Positions 1-10,365 of a DNA stretch of 64,000 bases are shown here, piece after piece; positions within the stretch are counted from its first letter, which is position 1; the number at the start of each line of letters is the position of its first letter. This stretch comes from Deroplatys truncata (Eukaryota > Arthropoda > Insecta > Mantodea > Mantidae): contig CM060986.1 of NCBI GenBank assembly GCA_030765065.1, positions 74,083,573 through 74,147,572 of the forward strand, in the 5' to 3' direction. The notes beneath the pieces are model-generated. The model made no database searches, had not been told where the DNA came from, and saw only the letters and a program-made list of their open reading frames with translations. Both the position numbers and the translations under genes were made by a program.

Positions 1-219
1 AAATGGTTGCATTACACATTTGGTTATAGATACAAATGGAACAGCGATAGCCAAATGTTTAAGAACTGGACGCTAAATGCTGGCCGTACAGTTTCAATGG
101 AATCGCGAGCAACAATCAATGTTGATAGGACTTTAAAAGAATGACTAAGTATTGAACAATTCGAACCATTAATAACGGATATCTCGGAAATGCCTTATGT
201 CTGTTTTAAAGATGCTGTT

Positions 220-279
<60 letters not shown>

Positions 280-357
280 GAGTTTTTCTGAAAGCTTTTT
301 TATTCAGGGGCCTCAAAACATGCATTTGCCGTGAAATCTCGGTATCGATTTTTTTCC
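1..357 (-). repeat. kb-repeat copy, reverse, cut by window edge
   Basis: Reverse-orientation copy of the kb-repeat. It contains the family's conserved blocks ('attacacatttggttatag', 'atatctcggaaatg', then an (AC)n tract and 'cctcaaaacatgcatttgcc'). The expected middle part between the 'ctcggaaatg' block and the AC tract is missing. It runs into an oppositely oriented partial copy at about 358. No coding capacity is seen. Confidence 0.85.
222..278. repeat. (CA)n microsatellite
   Basis: A pure CA dinucleotide run of about 57 bases. It sits at the same internal position where other kb-repeat copies carry shorter AC, GT or CG runs, so it probably grew from a tract native to that element. Confidence 0.98.
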
Positions 358-935
358 ACTCAAAAAATCAATTCAAGAAAATCCCCCCACCCCAGACCGC
401 CCTTTACATGGAAGATTTTTTGAAATTTTTTGAAATTTTTTAAAAATGGTTTTAACGATTTTGATTAAAATGCCATATATTTAAGATATATTTACATGAC
501 AAATATAATGTATATTTTGAATCTTCTGGGAATAGCCTGCGAAGTCCTCTTTATTCGGAAGGAATTTTGTATATTCTTGTATAACCGGTAAACGTTGACA
601 GAGGAAAACGTACTACACAAAAAGTATAGATCTCTTTTAAAACACACAATTTATTGCAATTGACTTTCCGTGGCAACAGCCATGTACGAGATATCCGTTA
701 TTAGTGGTTTGATTTGTTCAATATTTTGTCATTCTTTGTAAGTCTCATCGATTTTCAGTTGTTTCTGGCGATTGCATGGAAACAGTATGTAGCTATTTCT
801 GCAAAAGTTTATTTGGATTAAAACATTGTAGATATAAAAATAAGCTTTAGTAAGAATAGTTTGTGTATTTAATAATAAAACGATAGAGGGTAGAGAAAGT
901 CACGCGAATGTATCACATAATATTTTTTAACCGAA
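358..935 (+). repeat. kb-repeat copy, forward, 5' truncated
   Basis: Forward copy beginning inside the element at 'tcaagaaaatccccccaccc'. It continues through 'gattttgattaaaatgccat' and ends at 'agagaaagtcacgcgaatg'. Together with bases 1-357 it forms a head-to-head junction lacking the sequence normally between them. The ORFs here are chance frames. Confidence 0.88.
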
Positions 936-2764
936 ATTATTAGACAAAATTTCCACATGGCTTCATGCATATTGTGTATGTAACTATATTTTTTAGAAAC
1001 TCCTGAAGAATAGAGTTTAAAACTTAATAATGAACCCCAGATAACCCAGCTAGTATACACGTGCCCCATGATCGCTGCCTATTGCTGCAAACTGAACTGT
1101 AATATTCCCAGAAGGCTCACCTGTCATGATGAATGCATTTTATAGAATTTCAGAGGTGTATTTATAACCCTTTTATATTCCTTCATAGAAAAAGTGTCTT
1201 GGAAAGTCACTACACCCCTTTTGGATTTTTGTACATTCGGAAGGGGCATGGGCTATCACACTGTAATCAGAAGCCTCATCTGGATAAAATACATGTCATT
1301 GGTCATGTGATATCTCACATTGGGCAAGGATTAATGGAATCCAAAATAAATGCATCAGCTTTCAAAATATTATAGTGTTTCTTTTAATTTGCTTCCAGCT
1401 CATGCTATCATGTATGAGAATTTGAAATTCCTCCGCTCATGAGTTTTGCATTTTACTCCAGATGTTAATAAAATATATTCAATCCTCCGACTATTGATGT
1501 GTATAATATTATTTATTGTTGCAGATATGCAATACAGTCATATTTGATAGTTGATTTTTACCATTTAAATCTTGCCATCTTTACTTTCCTTTATTTGATA
1601 GCATACTCTTACGATTTAATTCATACAGCATTTAAATATAACTCGTTCGGTGCAAGCAGCCAACTAACTTTTATTTGTTGACTGGTTGGTCAACACTACC
1701 AGGCGTGACTAGTCGATCATCATTTCGTAGGGACCAGCGTGGTCGACCTCGATACTGCTTTTGAACAGCTGACGGTGATTAATTTTATTTTCGCGTAAGT
1801 ATTTCTATTATTCACTGCGGTCAAAAAAGTAGTATGTAATAATATGCGTTAAGTGCTTTGCAGAAACTCGGAGGAGAAAATACTCGAGTTTGTCTTGTAT
1901 TTTCAAACTTCTTCGCCGTTCTGCAAAGATGCAGTCACCGCAGTTGTATCGCAATATACTATTTCTCTGACTGTACCAAGTCGTGTAACAAATATTCAAA
2001 CAGAACATCGTAAATATTGCTAAACAGATAGCATTACCCATCCATATTGGCACCACTTGCATGACCTATTTGGAAACGCTTAAAGATAATTCTGGAACAG
2101 TGTTCATATCGCAATTGCAACATCATCATTAAAATGTCTTCAAAATCTGCACAAATGAGTCACCATGCCAAGACTCACGGGAAAGGAAAGAATGACACAT
2201 TGACCTTATTTTAAAACTTTATTACTATATATCGTCTCTCTTATCTTACTAGCTGTAATTTACCAGCTAAATCCCATGAAGTAAAACGATTTATCTTCTT
2301 ATTCCTTAATAAATCTACGTAGTATGATCTTTTATTGTAGCTATGCATCTTCCAAGACGTCATTTACTGGTGTTACGTACTATGCAGAAAATATAAGCGA
2401 AATCTTCCTATTTGACGAAGATGACGTGAGAGACAGCAGTGTGACGCCAATATAAACACGTAAACCCTCTCTTCCATATTCGTAATATTTCTCAAGGTTT
2501 GTGTTGAGTTTCGTCTTAGATGCCTGGTTTCCGAATGTGCAACAACTAGTAATTGTTGGGCGATCGTGTTTTTTCATGAACCATGTCATCCATATACCTG
2601 GGAAGTAGGTTTTCCTGCGTTCCTTGCAGCCAATCTAACCTAATGACCTCTTTTGCTGTTTTTGTAGGCTATACTACTCATAACTTCGCCATAAGCTTTT
2701 AATAATTATATTGTTACAGAAATGGAATTTAGTAATATAATGTAGTTAAATGTTTACTATTTCA
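936..2764. other. Unassigned AT-rich sequence
   Basis: No recognisable gene, RNA or repeat was found. Open frames are short (84 codons or fewer) and show no known domain. A donor-like 'gcgtaagtat' at about 1792-1801 follows a slightly GC-richer stretch (1690-1790), but no reading frame supports an exon. Confidence 0.5.
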
Positions 2765-3680
2765 GTATTTTCTCTATCTTTTCTTATGTACTTAATATGC
2801 ATATATGCTACGTTTAAATAAAGTAGAGCAAGTTTTGTATTCCACCCAAAAATTCGATAACGAGATTTCACGGTAAATACATGTTTTGAGGCTCCTAAAC
2901 CCACAAAAATAATTTTTAGAAAAAGGTCCGCGCGAATGTGTATTAGTTTGCGCGCGCGCGCTCGTGTGTGTGTGTCTGTAAGCAGCATAACTCAAAAGTG
3001 AGTCGATAAAATACCAAACTTAATATTTAAGCTCAGCAACTTCCAAGGATGCCTCACGAACATTTTTCAAGAAAATGCCCCCACCCCAAACTACCTTTCA
3101 CATGAAATTTTTTCGAAAACTTTCATTTTCTCAAAAATGGCTATAACGATTTTGATTAAAATGCCAGATGTTTAAGCTATTTTCCTGACAAATGAAATGT
3201 ATATATTGAATTTTCTGGGAATAGCCGCTGGTCTTCATTCTGAATGACTTTTGCATAACGGTAAACGTAAGAGAGGCAAAATCTTACTACACAAAAAATG
3301 TAGATCTCAAAGCACACAATTTATGTCAAATAGATTTTTTTAAGATAACCATTTCCGAGATATTTCTTGTTATTCGTTTGAATTTTTAAATACTTATACT
3401 TTTCTCAAATGGAAAATCGTTGATCGTTTTCTTCTCCTGGTCATGCAAAGAGAGCGGAATTTCAGTCATCACATAACGACCAGCTTTTAAAAGATTTGAC
3501 TATCGTTTAAGCATACTGTATTTACCTATTTCCATTGTACCTATAAGGAAATATGTAATGAAGCCACTTCTGCAAACGTTTATCTTGATTAACAAGAAAT
3601 AGATAGAAGAATAAGCTTTTTGTAAGACTAGTTTGTTGAATGGGTAGCGAAAGTCGTATGAATATAACACATAAGAAATC
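2765..3680 (+). repeat. kb-repeat copy, forward, near full length
   Basis: It starts with a degraded 'ttttctctatc' end and passes through 'ccacccaaaaattcgataac', 'acatgttttgaggctcc', mixed CG and GT dinucleotide tracts (2950-2975) and 'gattttgattaaaatgccag'. It ends at 'agcgaaagtcgtatgaatat'. The next copy follows in the same orientation within about 30 bases, so this is a head-to-tail pair. Confidence 0.88.
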
Positions 3681-3699
3681 ATTGCCTTTTTATTTCCTT

Positions 3700-4595
3700 A
3701 CCACGTATCTAGTGGTAGAGAGGGTATTGCAGATTATCCAAAAATCAGACATCGTTCACCGGAAATACGTGTTTTGAGGCCCCCTGAATCCAAAAAAGAG
3801 GCACTCTTAGAAAAAAGATCCCCGTGTCTGTGTGTGTCTGTCAACAGCATTACCCAAAAACGAAATGTCCGATAAATACCAAACTTGGTATTTAGTTTCA
3901 GCTTCTTCCAAGTCGCGACACGAAGATTTTCAAGAAAATCTTCCCATCATTTTTTCGAAATCGATTTTCTAATTAAAAAAGGACACTAACGATTTTAATT
4001 GCTTAAGATATTTACATGCCCAAGTACAATATACCGATATCTTGAATTTTCCTGGAATTGCTTGTGAAGACCTCTTTATTCGGAAGGAATAGGAGATAGA
4101 CAAAAATACGCTACACAAAAAATGTAGATCTTTTTAAAACACACAATTTATTTTAAATAACTTTTTATAACATGAACCATTTCCGAGATATACGATGTTA
4201 TTGGTTTGAATTTTTCAAGACGTTATTTTTAAAGTGTTGTTATTCAGTTGCATCTCGCGATGTCACGGAAAGAGTATGGAATTTCTAGGCCAGCATACGA
4301 GGCGTTTATAACCATCGGTTTCTCCATCCCCTATGTACCCGCAACGAAATTTGTAATTAGTTTATCTCCGTTAACATTGAATAAATAAATCCTGTGGCGC
4401 TGCAGCCCGCGAAGTGCTTGGGCCTGCCAATTCGACGACCGGCCTCACGCCCATTTGCGCACGGCAGAGTTAGGCGATCATCCAGTCGGTCAACATGAAG
4501 TAGATAAAAAAATTAGCTTTCGTAAGAATAGTTTATGAAAATATGTGGAATAAACGATAGCAGTTAGAGAAAATCAAGCAACACATCAAAATTTT
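3700..4595 (+). repeat. kb-repeat copy, forward, interrupted by a SINE fragment
   Basis: It begins at 'accacgtatctagtggtaga', carries the usual blocks ('gtttcagcttcttccaag', 'tgtagatctttttaaaac') and ends near 'agttagagaaaatcaagcaa'. About 112 bases of unrelated GC-rich sequence are inserted at 4383-4494. It is the second member of a direct tandem pair. Confidence 0.85.
4383..4494 (+). mobile_element. Short SINE-like insertion inside a kb-repeat
   Basis: A GC-rich block starting 'tcctgtggcgctgcagcccg' interrupts the kb-repeat exactly between the 'attgaa' and 'gaagtagataaaaaaat' parts of its consensus. Flanks 'aacattgaa' and 'aacatgaag' look like an imperfect target duplication. The block resembles the 3' body of an insect SINE, but I cannot name the family. 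Confidence 0.45.
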
Positions 4596-4911
4596 AACAT
4601 GCATTTAATGCGCACATCATGTTGATTTTCACAAGTGTACCTGGCGAAACTAGCCGAGCGATCTTCACCTCATTCTTCTCATCTAGCCAATGTTTGAAGA
4701 TAGTATATGCTTTGTAATACTTTGCTTTGGATTTATTAGGAACCAAGGAAACACGTGTCTCTTCAATTTCTGACAAAGTTTTCTGCATGAATAGCATCTT
4801 TTTAATGTTTTCCTGATATTGGGAGAAAGTAATCGATAGCAATGAACCTTCATGGCTCTCTTCAATCGATCTGGAGTTGATCTGAAAATAAACTTGATCA
4901 TGGAACAACAA
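4594..4911 (-). pseudogene. Crypton-like tyrosine recombinase, N-terminal fragment
   Basis: An open frame of 105 codons. Residues about 58-80 contain the pattern 'PNKSKAKYYKAYTIFKHWLD'. I read this as the 'KS-(K/R)-x-(K/R)-Y-x-x-A-Y-x-x-F-x-x-W' signature of the SAM-like core-binding domain that begins Crypton-type tyrosine recombinases. The C-terminal segment 'PGTLVKINMM' resembles the following 'TLW-x-x-YSML' part of that domain, but the spacing is compressed, suggesting a deletion. No catalytic R-H-R-Y domain follows. Upstream acidic residues and 'QKTLSEIEE' would be the N-terminal tail. It is probably a decayed fragment, not a functional gene. The family assignment rests on pattern memory only. 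Confidence 0.4.
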
Positions 4912-4916
4912 TTCAT

Positions 4917-5100
4917 AGGCAGTATTTTTAAGATTCGTACTGACCAGTCATTTTGATTCTTCTATGAATGTTAATGAGCAATCAAGTAGATAACTTAACT
5001 ATAATTAACCAAGTATCTTCGATCGCCCTAAAATAGTATGCACATATACATGACTTCGTATCGTATTTTTAAACTTTTCCTCTGTTCTGTTATAATCCAC
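4917..5100. other. Unassigned sequence
   Basis: Nothing recognisable is seen between the recombinase-like fragment and the palindromic MITE. Confidence 0.4.
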
Positions 5101-5102
5101 TT

Positions 5103-5446
5103 ATACAGGGTGGACAATTTAAGTTGAGACTGTACAATATCTCCAAAATTAAGCTTTGTAGAATTGATATTATCGGGAAACTTAATGCCATTAGTAATGT
5201 TTTGTTTGGAGGACGTTATGATAGTCACTTTCGAGTCAATTTAATTTTTTAAATAGGAACCTACAATTAGGGTCAAATTAAATTGAGCCTAAAATGACCA
5301 TCACAACGCTCTTCAAATAAAACACGACTAATGGCATTTACTTTTCCCCCATAATATCAAGCAACTTTTATTCAAGACATTTTTTCTACAACGCTTAGTT
5401 TTGGAGATATTGTACAGTCTCAACTTAAATGGTCCACACTGTGTAT
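5103..5446. mobile_element. Palindromic (foldback) MITE
   Basis: The two halves are inverted copies over almost their whole length. 'tttaagttgagactgtacaa' at about 5118 is mirrored by 'ttgtacagtctcaacttaaa' at about 5410-5429, and inner blocks ('aatgccattagtaatgtttt' against 'aaaacacgactaatggcatt') are mirrored as well. Arms are about 165 bp with only a short centre. Both ends carry TATA (5102-5105 and 5444-5447), consistent with a TA target. No coding capacity is present. Confidence 0.85.
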
Positions 5447-5483
5447 ACGAGTACCCCCTTACACCCCTCCACCCTTACCTCAA

Positions 5484-5930
5484 TAGACCGGGATGGCTCC
5501 GCGGCAACGTCTGTGGCTCACATTTGAGAGATCCCGGAACCGATCCCAGGCGACCGCCCATTCTGGCCCATGGGTTTATCGTGGTTGACAGGCCAATGCT
5601 GGGGTAGTTCATTTTCTACCAAAACTCTCCTCCTTCTCATTTCTGTTCCCATCATCTTCGTTGTCATCTGTTTCAGGGTTGTAGGACCAGCGACGGTGTT
5701 GCGAGTTGCGGCTGGGCGGTGGCTTGCGCTGGAGTTTGGTGCCTTGTGCGCAGGGACCGGGAGTTTCGGAGGCGTTCTATCTGGAAACGTTAGGAACTCC
5801 CCGGCAAGCATGGACGGATCCGACGTCCGGATCTGGTCACCCTTCAGGTCTCTCCCCTCATCCCTCCCTCCCTCCCTCCCTCCCTCCCGGGGGTCACGTT
5901 GGAGAAAAAAGGGCCGTTACAGCATACTTG
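5484..5930 (+). mobile_element. SINE-A, tRNA-derived, copy 1
   Basis: The tRNA-like head begins 'cgggatggctccgcggcaac' (A box), followed by a degenerate B box 'ccgatcccaggcgaccgccc'. The body ('gccaatgctggggtagttca', 'catctgtttcagggttgtag') is shared with four other copies in the window. It contains a (CCCT)n expansion at 5861-5888. Transcription would be by RNA polymerase III, with mobility supplied by a LINE in trans. Confidence 0.8.
5861..5888 (+). repeat. (CCCT)n tract in SINE-A
   Basis: A tandem CCCT run expanded from the 'catccctccctcc' motif found near the 3' part of SINE-A copies. Confidence 0.9.
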
Positions 5931-6029
5931 CGGTGCTCTGCCCTGGTCCCCTCCGTGATACGTACCTTTACCTTTATCACCCTTACATCGCAATCTACTA
6001 TTACCCCGTGGATGGAATGAAATAAGGAT

Positions 6030-6840
6030 TGGGAAATTGAATAATAAGTTCAGATTCGATTGCAGAAATTCGTTTAATTTCTGTAAAAACGGAATCTCCG
6101 TAGCCAAAAATGCATTTCCATCCAAATAATTATATCAAATCTATTAGCGAGAAGCTCAAATTACAACACGACCGCAGAGAGGCGAGTTGGTGTGTCTAGT
6201 CCTGTAACGTGTTGACTACAGCTTTTATCTGCGTTTCGTTTGGTTTATGAAATTGTTTTTCAAACGCTGGAAATAAATCTATATACATATAAATCTGAAA
6301 ACATGAGGATTTTTTTGTACTAATCCACTCAATTTCGACCTTGTTTTGCACAGGTAAGTTTTTGACACAAAACAAAAATCTAAAGTTCTGCTTACAGCTT
6401 TAGAATTCCTATGTCTGATTATATGTGTAAGTACATATAATTTCCACTCCGTGCATGCAGCGATTCGTAAATGCCTGAGGATCGACAGACAAAGCAACGC
6501 AATAAGCGCTCTACAGTTGCGAGTGCATTTTAAATGTTCAAACCTCTCCCAGAGCTAAATCCTTACTTCACCGCTGCTTGAAATCTTTCTCCTTGGCTAA
6601 GAGAAGTAAAAATGCTGAAGAGCAATATTTTGAGGAACGGAAAATTAACAAGGCACCAAATATCTGAAAACAGTGGTTAAGAGATACGCGGTTATCATCC
6701 TGTTATCGGACTCTGGAGCGCGTAGTACACGACTTCCGTGCTTTCCCCCAAGATAAGCTGCAACTAATGGCACTCTGACGTCAAGAATCCAATCCTGCAA
6801 TGTCCTCTTCCGTTCAGACGTGTTTCTTTGAGGATTGTAC
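6030..6840. other. Unassigned sequence
   Basis: No gene or known repeat was recognised. Reading frames are short on both strands. Confidence 0.4.
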
Positions 6841-6847
6841 AGTTAGA

Positions 6848-7080
6848 TCAGGCATTCCCAAAGTTTTGGGCTCGCGGAGCCCTTCTTAGAATCAACTCCA
6901 GAGCCCCTTGGCCTTATCGGAGAGGGGGAGAGGTGAAATGTAAAGTAAAAAAAGGTAACTAAATATTTTCGCTATGTCCATGCAATGCAATATATTTTTA
7001 AAAGCTTTGAAATTTCGAATAACATCGCAGTTTGTTCTTAACTATCACGGTATACATGGTTGGCAGAGCAACAATAAAAC
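6848..7080 (+). mobile_element. hAT-like transposon end
   Basis: The start 'caggcattcccaaagttttg', followed by 'ggctcgcggagcccttctta', resembles the terminal region of BED/ZBED-type hAT elements, which begin CAGGxxTTCCCAAA. No transposase frame and no matching second end were found, so this is a fragment or solo end. The inner limit is uncertain. Confidence 0.45.
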
Positions 7081-7149
7081 CCATACAATAAACTCAGTCC
7101 AGTTTAATCATTACATCAATTTCAACTGATATACATATTCGTTCATTAT

Positions 7150-8010
7150 TCTTTAAGATTATATAGGAATAAATGAAACGTCCATAAAAATAAATCAGGG
7201 ATTAAAGCAAGGTTGTGGTCTCTCACTGATACTTTTCACTTATATATGAATAACACTGTATAAGAAAATGAAAGAAAATATCAGATATGTACATATTGAG
7301 AACAACAATCTAATTAATGAAATCCTGTTTGCAAATGATCAGGTACTTTTAGCAGAATTAGAAGATCACCTGTAAGTTAATGTGACAAAATTAAATAAAA
7401 TTTTGCAGAGTTTTACAGTATGAAAATTTATATCCCAAAAGCAAAAGTATTGGCTGTGAGAGGTAAAAGTAATATTAGAGCTAAAATAATACCAATTGAC
7501 CCAGTGAATACTTTCAGATACTTAGTGTGTGTGAAATTATCAATCTAAAAACAAATAGCGACTTAGAAAGTAACCTACAGAAATATAATAAAACACGGAT
7601 GCATTAAACGATATTTGAGAAGAAATATGAATAAAGAAATCCAAATAAGACTACACAATATTGCCACAAAACGTCTCTGTTGTATGGAAGCGAGACATAG
7701 GTGATAAGAGCAAGCGATAAAAGACTTATCGAAGCACTGAAATGAAATTCTTTAGACCATGAAAAAGTCAGGAAATTAGAGAACTTCAGGTAGAAATGAG
7801 TACGCTGGTAGAAGTGATACATTACCAGGAGAAATGGCATCAACGTGTGCAAAGAATGACCCGGATCATCTGCCGTTGCAGGCATATTTTATAAAATCCA
7901 ACAGGAAGACGTGATGGATACAGAAAGCAATTGGAGATAGCAATTGACATAATGCCTTGACTTCGGAACGGGTTTAAAACCCAACCCTTGCATTGAAAGA
8001 AGAAGGGCGA
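7150..8010 (+). pseudogene. Non-LTR retrotransposon reverse transcriptase relic
   Basis: Conceptual plus-strand translation across several frames recovers reverse transcriptase blocks in the right order. 'INQGLKQGCGLSLILF' corresponds to the QGxxLSPxLF motif. 'NEILFANDQVLLAELED' corresponds to the catalytic (F/Y)ADD box, with the first Asp changed to Asn. Then come 'NTFRYL' (F-x-YLG), a 'YGSET' block, 'YQEKWHQRVQRM' and a GRRD-like 3' segment. Stops and frameshifts are frequent, so it is long dead. The endonuclease and 5' parts are missing, as expected for a 5'-truncated LINE copy. The clade is not assigned. Confidence 0.75.
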
Positions 8011-8084
8011 TAAAGAATCTTCTTCTAATTGTTTATTAATCAGACAAGCTCCCCCCCCCCCACAGCCTCGTCGTTTGGCTGTCT

Positions 8085-8310
8085 CACGCTACGATAATTT
8101 TGGAGCTAAAGCTGAGTGAAAACGCTTTTAACTACTTCCGCTATCATGACTCCGGGACTGAGGTGTAGTTGAATAGTTGCTATGTATCTCTGTTAGAGGA
8201 GGGTTGCATTTAACTTTGCAAATTTCTGAATGAAATTTATAACTCTCTGATTCTATTTTTTGTTTCTTATTCTTTAATTTCATTTATTTATTGTATTTTC
8301 CTGGTAAACT
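8085..8310 (+). repeat. Dispersed repeat shared with 42.6 kb, copy 1
   Basis: The segment from 'ataattttggagctaaagct' through 'cgctatcatgactccgg' to 'gtattttcctgg' recurs at 42595-42805 in the same orientation. It has no coding capacity, and the element type is unknown. A C-rich tract (8049-8060) lies just upstream. Confidence 0.75.
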
Positions 8311-8945
8311 AGATCGTAATAACAATATTTCTGTAACTACCATAGATGGGAAATCATCCGAAAGTAAAAGACATAACCATGAACATTTCCTGAGAGTAAA
8401 CGTTTACGCAATGTGTTTCTATGCAAAGTGCGAAACTGTTAAAGAAAGGGATCCATTTTTTTACGAGCGACATGTTCACGATCGAAGTCAGAATTTCGAT
8501 ACAAGCAAACAAATGATACTTCTTTGCAATTGCATAACTATTACATTTTGCTCACCTTATGTGGAAATTGGATCATTCTGCTAAAATATTGAAATGTGTA
8601 TTGAAGTTTTATATACACGAAATCGTATACTCAAGCTTAATGAAGTAAGACAGAAATATTATTCTGCAATTTCTATTTTATTTTATAAAGTATTGTTCTA
8701 TAATTTGAATATAATTTGAAGTATTCCAGTTATTTGATTTTATCATGTGTATGTTAGTTAACATGTATTGTCGTAAATAGCTGTGGAGTGTAAAGTTCTA
8801 TCGTTCACAATGATTTTAGTTTGAGAACAAGTACATGTCTATACCTATAGTGTGGAACAAAGGAATGCTCACCTTTGCTGCAGTTAAGAATTGTTACTCT
8901 CTTTGTTAATCTTAAACATGACATCTGTATTTGCATTATGACTAA
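8311..8945. other. Unassigned sequence with a short ORF
   Basis: A frame of 97 codons (8291-8584, +) overlaps the end of the dispersed repeat. It has no recognisable domain and no signal peptide. I do not treat it as a gene. Confidence 0.3.
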
Positions 8946-8954
8946 TTTGTTATA

Positions 8955-9125
8955 GCTGATAGACGCATACTCGTGAACAGGAGGTCCGCTGATCGAATCC
9001 TGCCAGGGCCGTCCTCCCTGACTGAGGCCCCCCCCCAATTTTTTTAAGGTTTCACTAGTCCTTATAACTGGCAAATAATCTAAACTTAGGTGGAGCGTTT
9101 CCTTTCCAAAATTCCTATCCCAAAT
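8955..9125 (+). mobile_element. SINE-B, tRNA-derived, copy 1
   Basis: A tRNA-like head with the B-box-like 'ctgatcgaatcctgccaggg', then 'cctccctgactgaggc' and the 3' body 'taaacttaggtggagcgttt'. The same order occurs inverted at 18172-18345, which defines a family. No A box survives clearly. Confidence 0.65.
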
Positions 9126-9179
9126 ATAAATTCTTTCAATATCATCACTTCATCAGTGTCTGCTGCTTGTGTTACTGTA

Positions 9180-10363
9180 CTGTACTGTAGCCGGATACCC
9201 CTAATTAATACGGAATTGAGCCTAGATGTCACGAGAGGCTGACCCGCCAGTATGAAAGGAGGCGGGGAGTAGTATATTGTTAGTAGATGAACAGTAACAG
9301 CATAGGTAGGTCAGTAGAGTTCAGCGACTTCGAATGTGGACAAGTCATTGTTTGTCACCCGAGTAACAAATCCATCAGGAACATTTCAAACCTTCTAAAG
9401 CTGCCCAAGTTGACTGTTGGTGATGTGATTGTGATGAAGTGGAAACATGAAGGAACAACCACAGCTAAACCAAAATCAGGCAGACCTTATGTAATGACAG
9501 ACAGGAACCGTCGAGCATTGCGGAGGGTGGATTTAAAAAACGGCAAGAAATCAACAAAGGGAGTCACTCGTGAGTTCGAAAGTGCTACCAGCATTCCGGC
9601 CAGCACATTTGACTGTGCGTCGGGAGTTAAAAGGAAGGGGGTACCATGATCGAGCTGCTGCCCATAGACCAAAGAATGGTAGTCAATGCTGAGCAACACT
9701 TGAGGTGGTGTAAAGAGCGCCACTGGACAGGGGATGGCTGGAAACGAGTGATTTGGAGTGATGAATAACACTATATCCTGTGGCAATCTGATGGAAAGAT
9801 TTGCGTTTAGATAACGATACCTGCCATCATGTGTAGTGCCAACTGTGAAGTATTGAGGAGGTGGAGTTATGATTTGGGGGTGTTTTACGCGATTTGGACA
9901 AATCTAAATGCGGAAAGATATAACACATTTTAAACCACTTTGTAGTGCTTACGGTAGAGGATTAGTTCGGAGACGATGATTGTCTGTTTTAGCATGACAA
10001 TACACCCTATCAAAAGCTGCGTCTGTGAGGCAATGGTTTGTGTGCAATAACATTCCTGAAATGGACTGGCCTGCCCAAAGTCTTGAGCTGAGCTCAATGG
10101 AACACCTTTGGGATGAGTTAGAACGCCGAGTTCGCTCCAGACACCAGCGTCCAAGATCACTAACTTCTCTGGTTTCAGCTCTTGGGTGCCATTCCTCCAC
10201 AGACATTCAAAAACCTCATTGAAAGTAGCCCCAATAGAGTTAAAGTCATCATAAGGACGAAGGGTGAACCATCCTATATCAGTGTCCAACAGTAGGGAAT
10301 ATCACACAGTAAAGCATAAGTACAATTTCAGATAGGTGTCCGAATACTTTTGATCAGATACTG
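9180..10363 (+). mobile_element. Decayed Tc1-like transposon
   Basis: The right terminus contains 'gtgtccgaatacttttgatc', whose reverse complement partly matches left-end 'gccggatacccctaatta'. TA lies at 10364-10365. The interior encodes a broken Tc1-type transposase. The left terminus is degraded, so the start is approximate. A mariner begins immediately after the right-hand TA. Confidence 0.75.
9287..10300 (+). pseudogene. Tc1-like transposase pseudogene
   Basis: The first 120 codons are open and resemble the paired HTH DNA-binding region ('NISNLLKLPKLTVGDVI', then basic 'TKPKSGRPYVMTDRNRR'-type residues). The catalytic part is read only by switching frames. 'WCKERHWTGDGWKRVIWSDE' holds the first Asp and is followed directly by a stop. 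'HDNTPY' holds the second. 'MDWPAQSLELSSMEHLWDEL' is the WPxxSPDLNPIEH block with the critical Asp lost (E). The family cuts and pastes at TA. Several frameshifts and stops make it inactive. Its length corresponds to a full Tc1-type gene of about 340 residues. Confidence 0.85.
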
Positions 10364-10365
10364 TA

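Noticed and set aside
9487..10289. Minus-strand ORFs of about 85-119 codons over the Tc1 fossil
   Set aside because: They are shadows of the plus-strand transposase relic, which explains the region fully.
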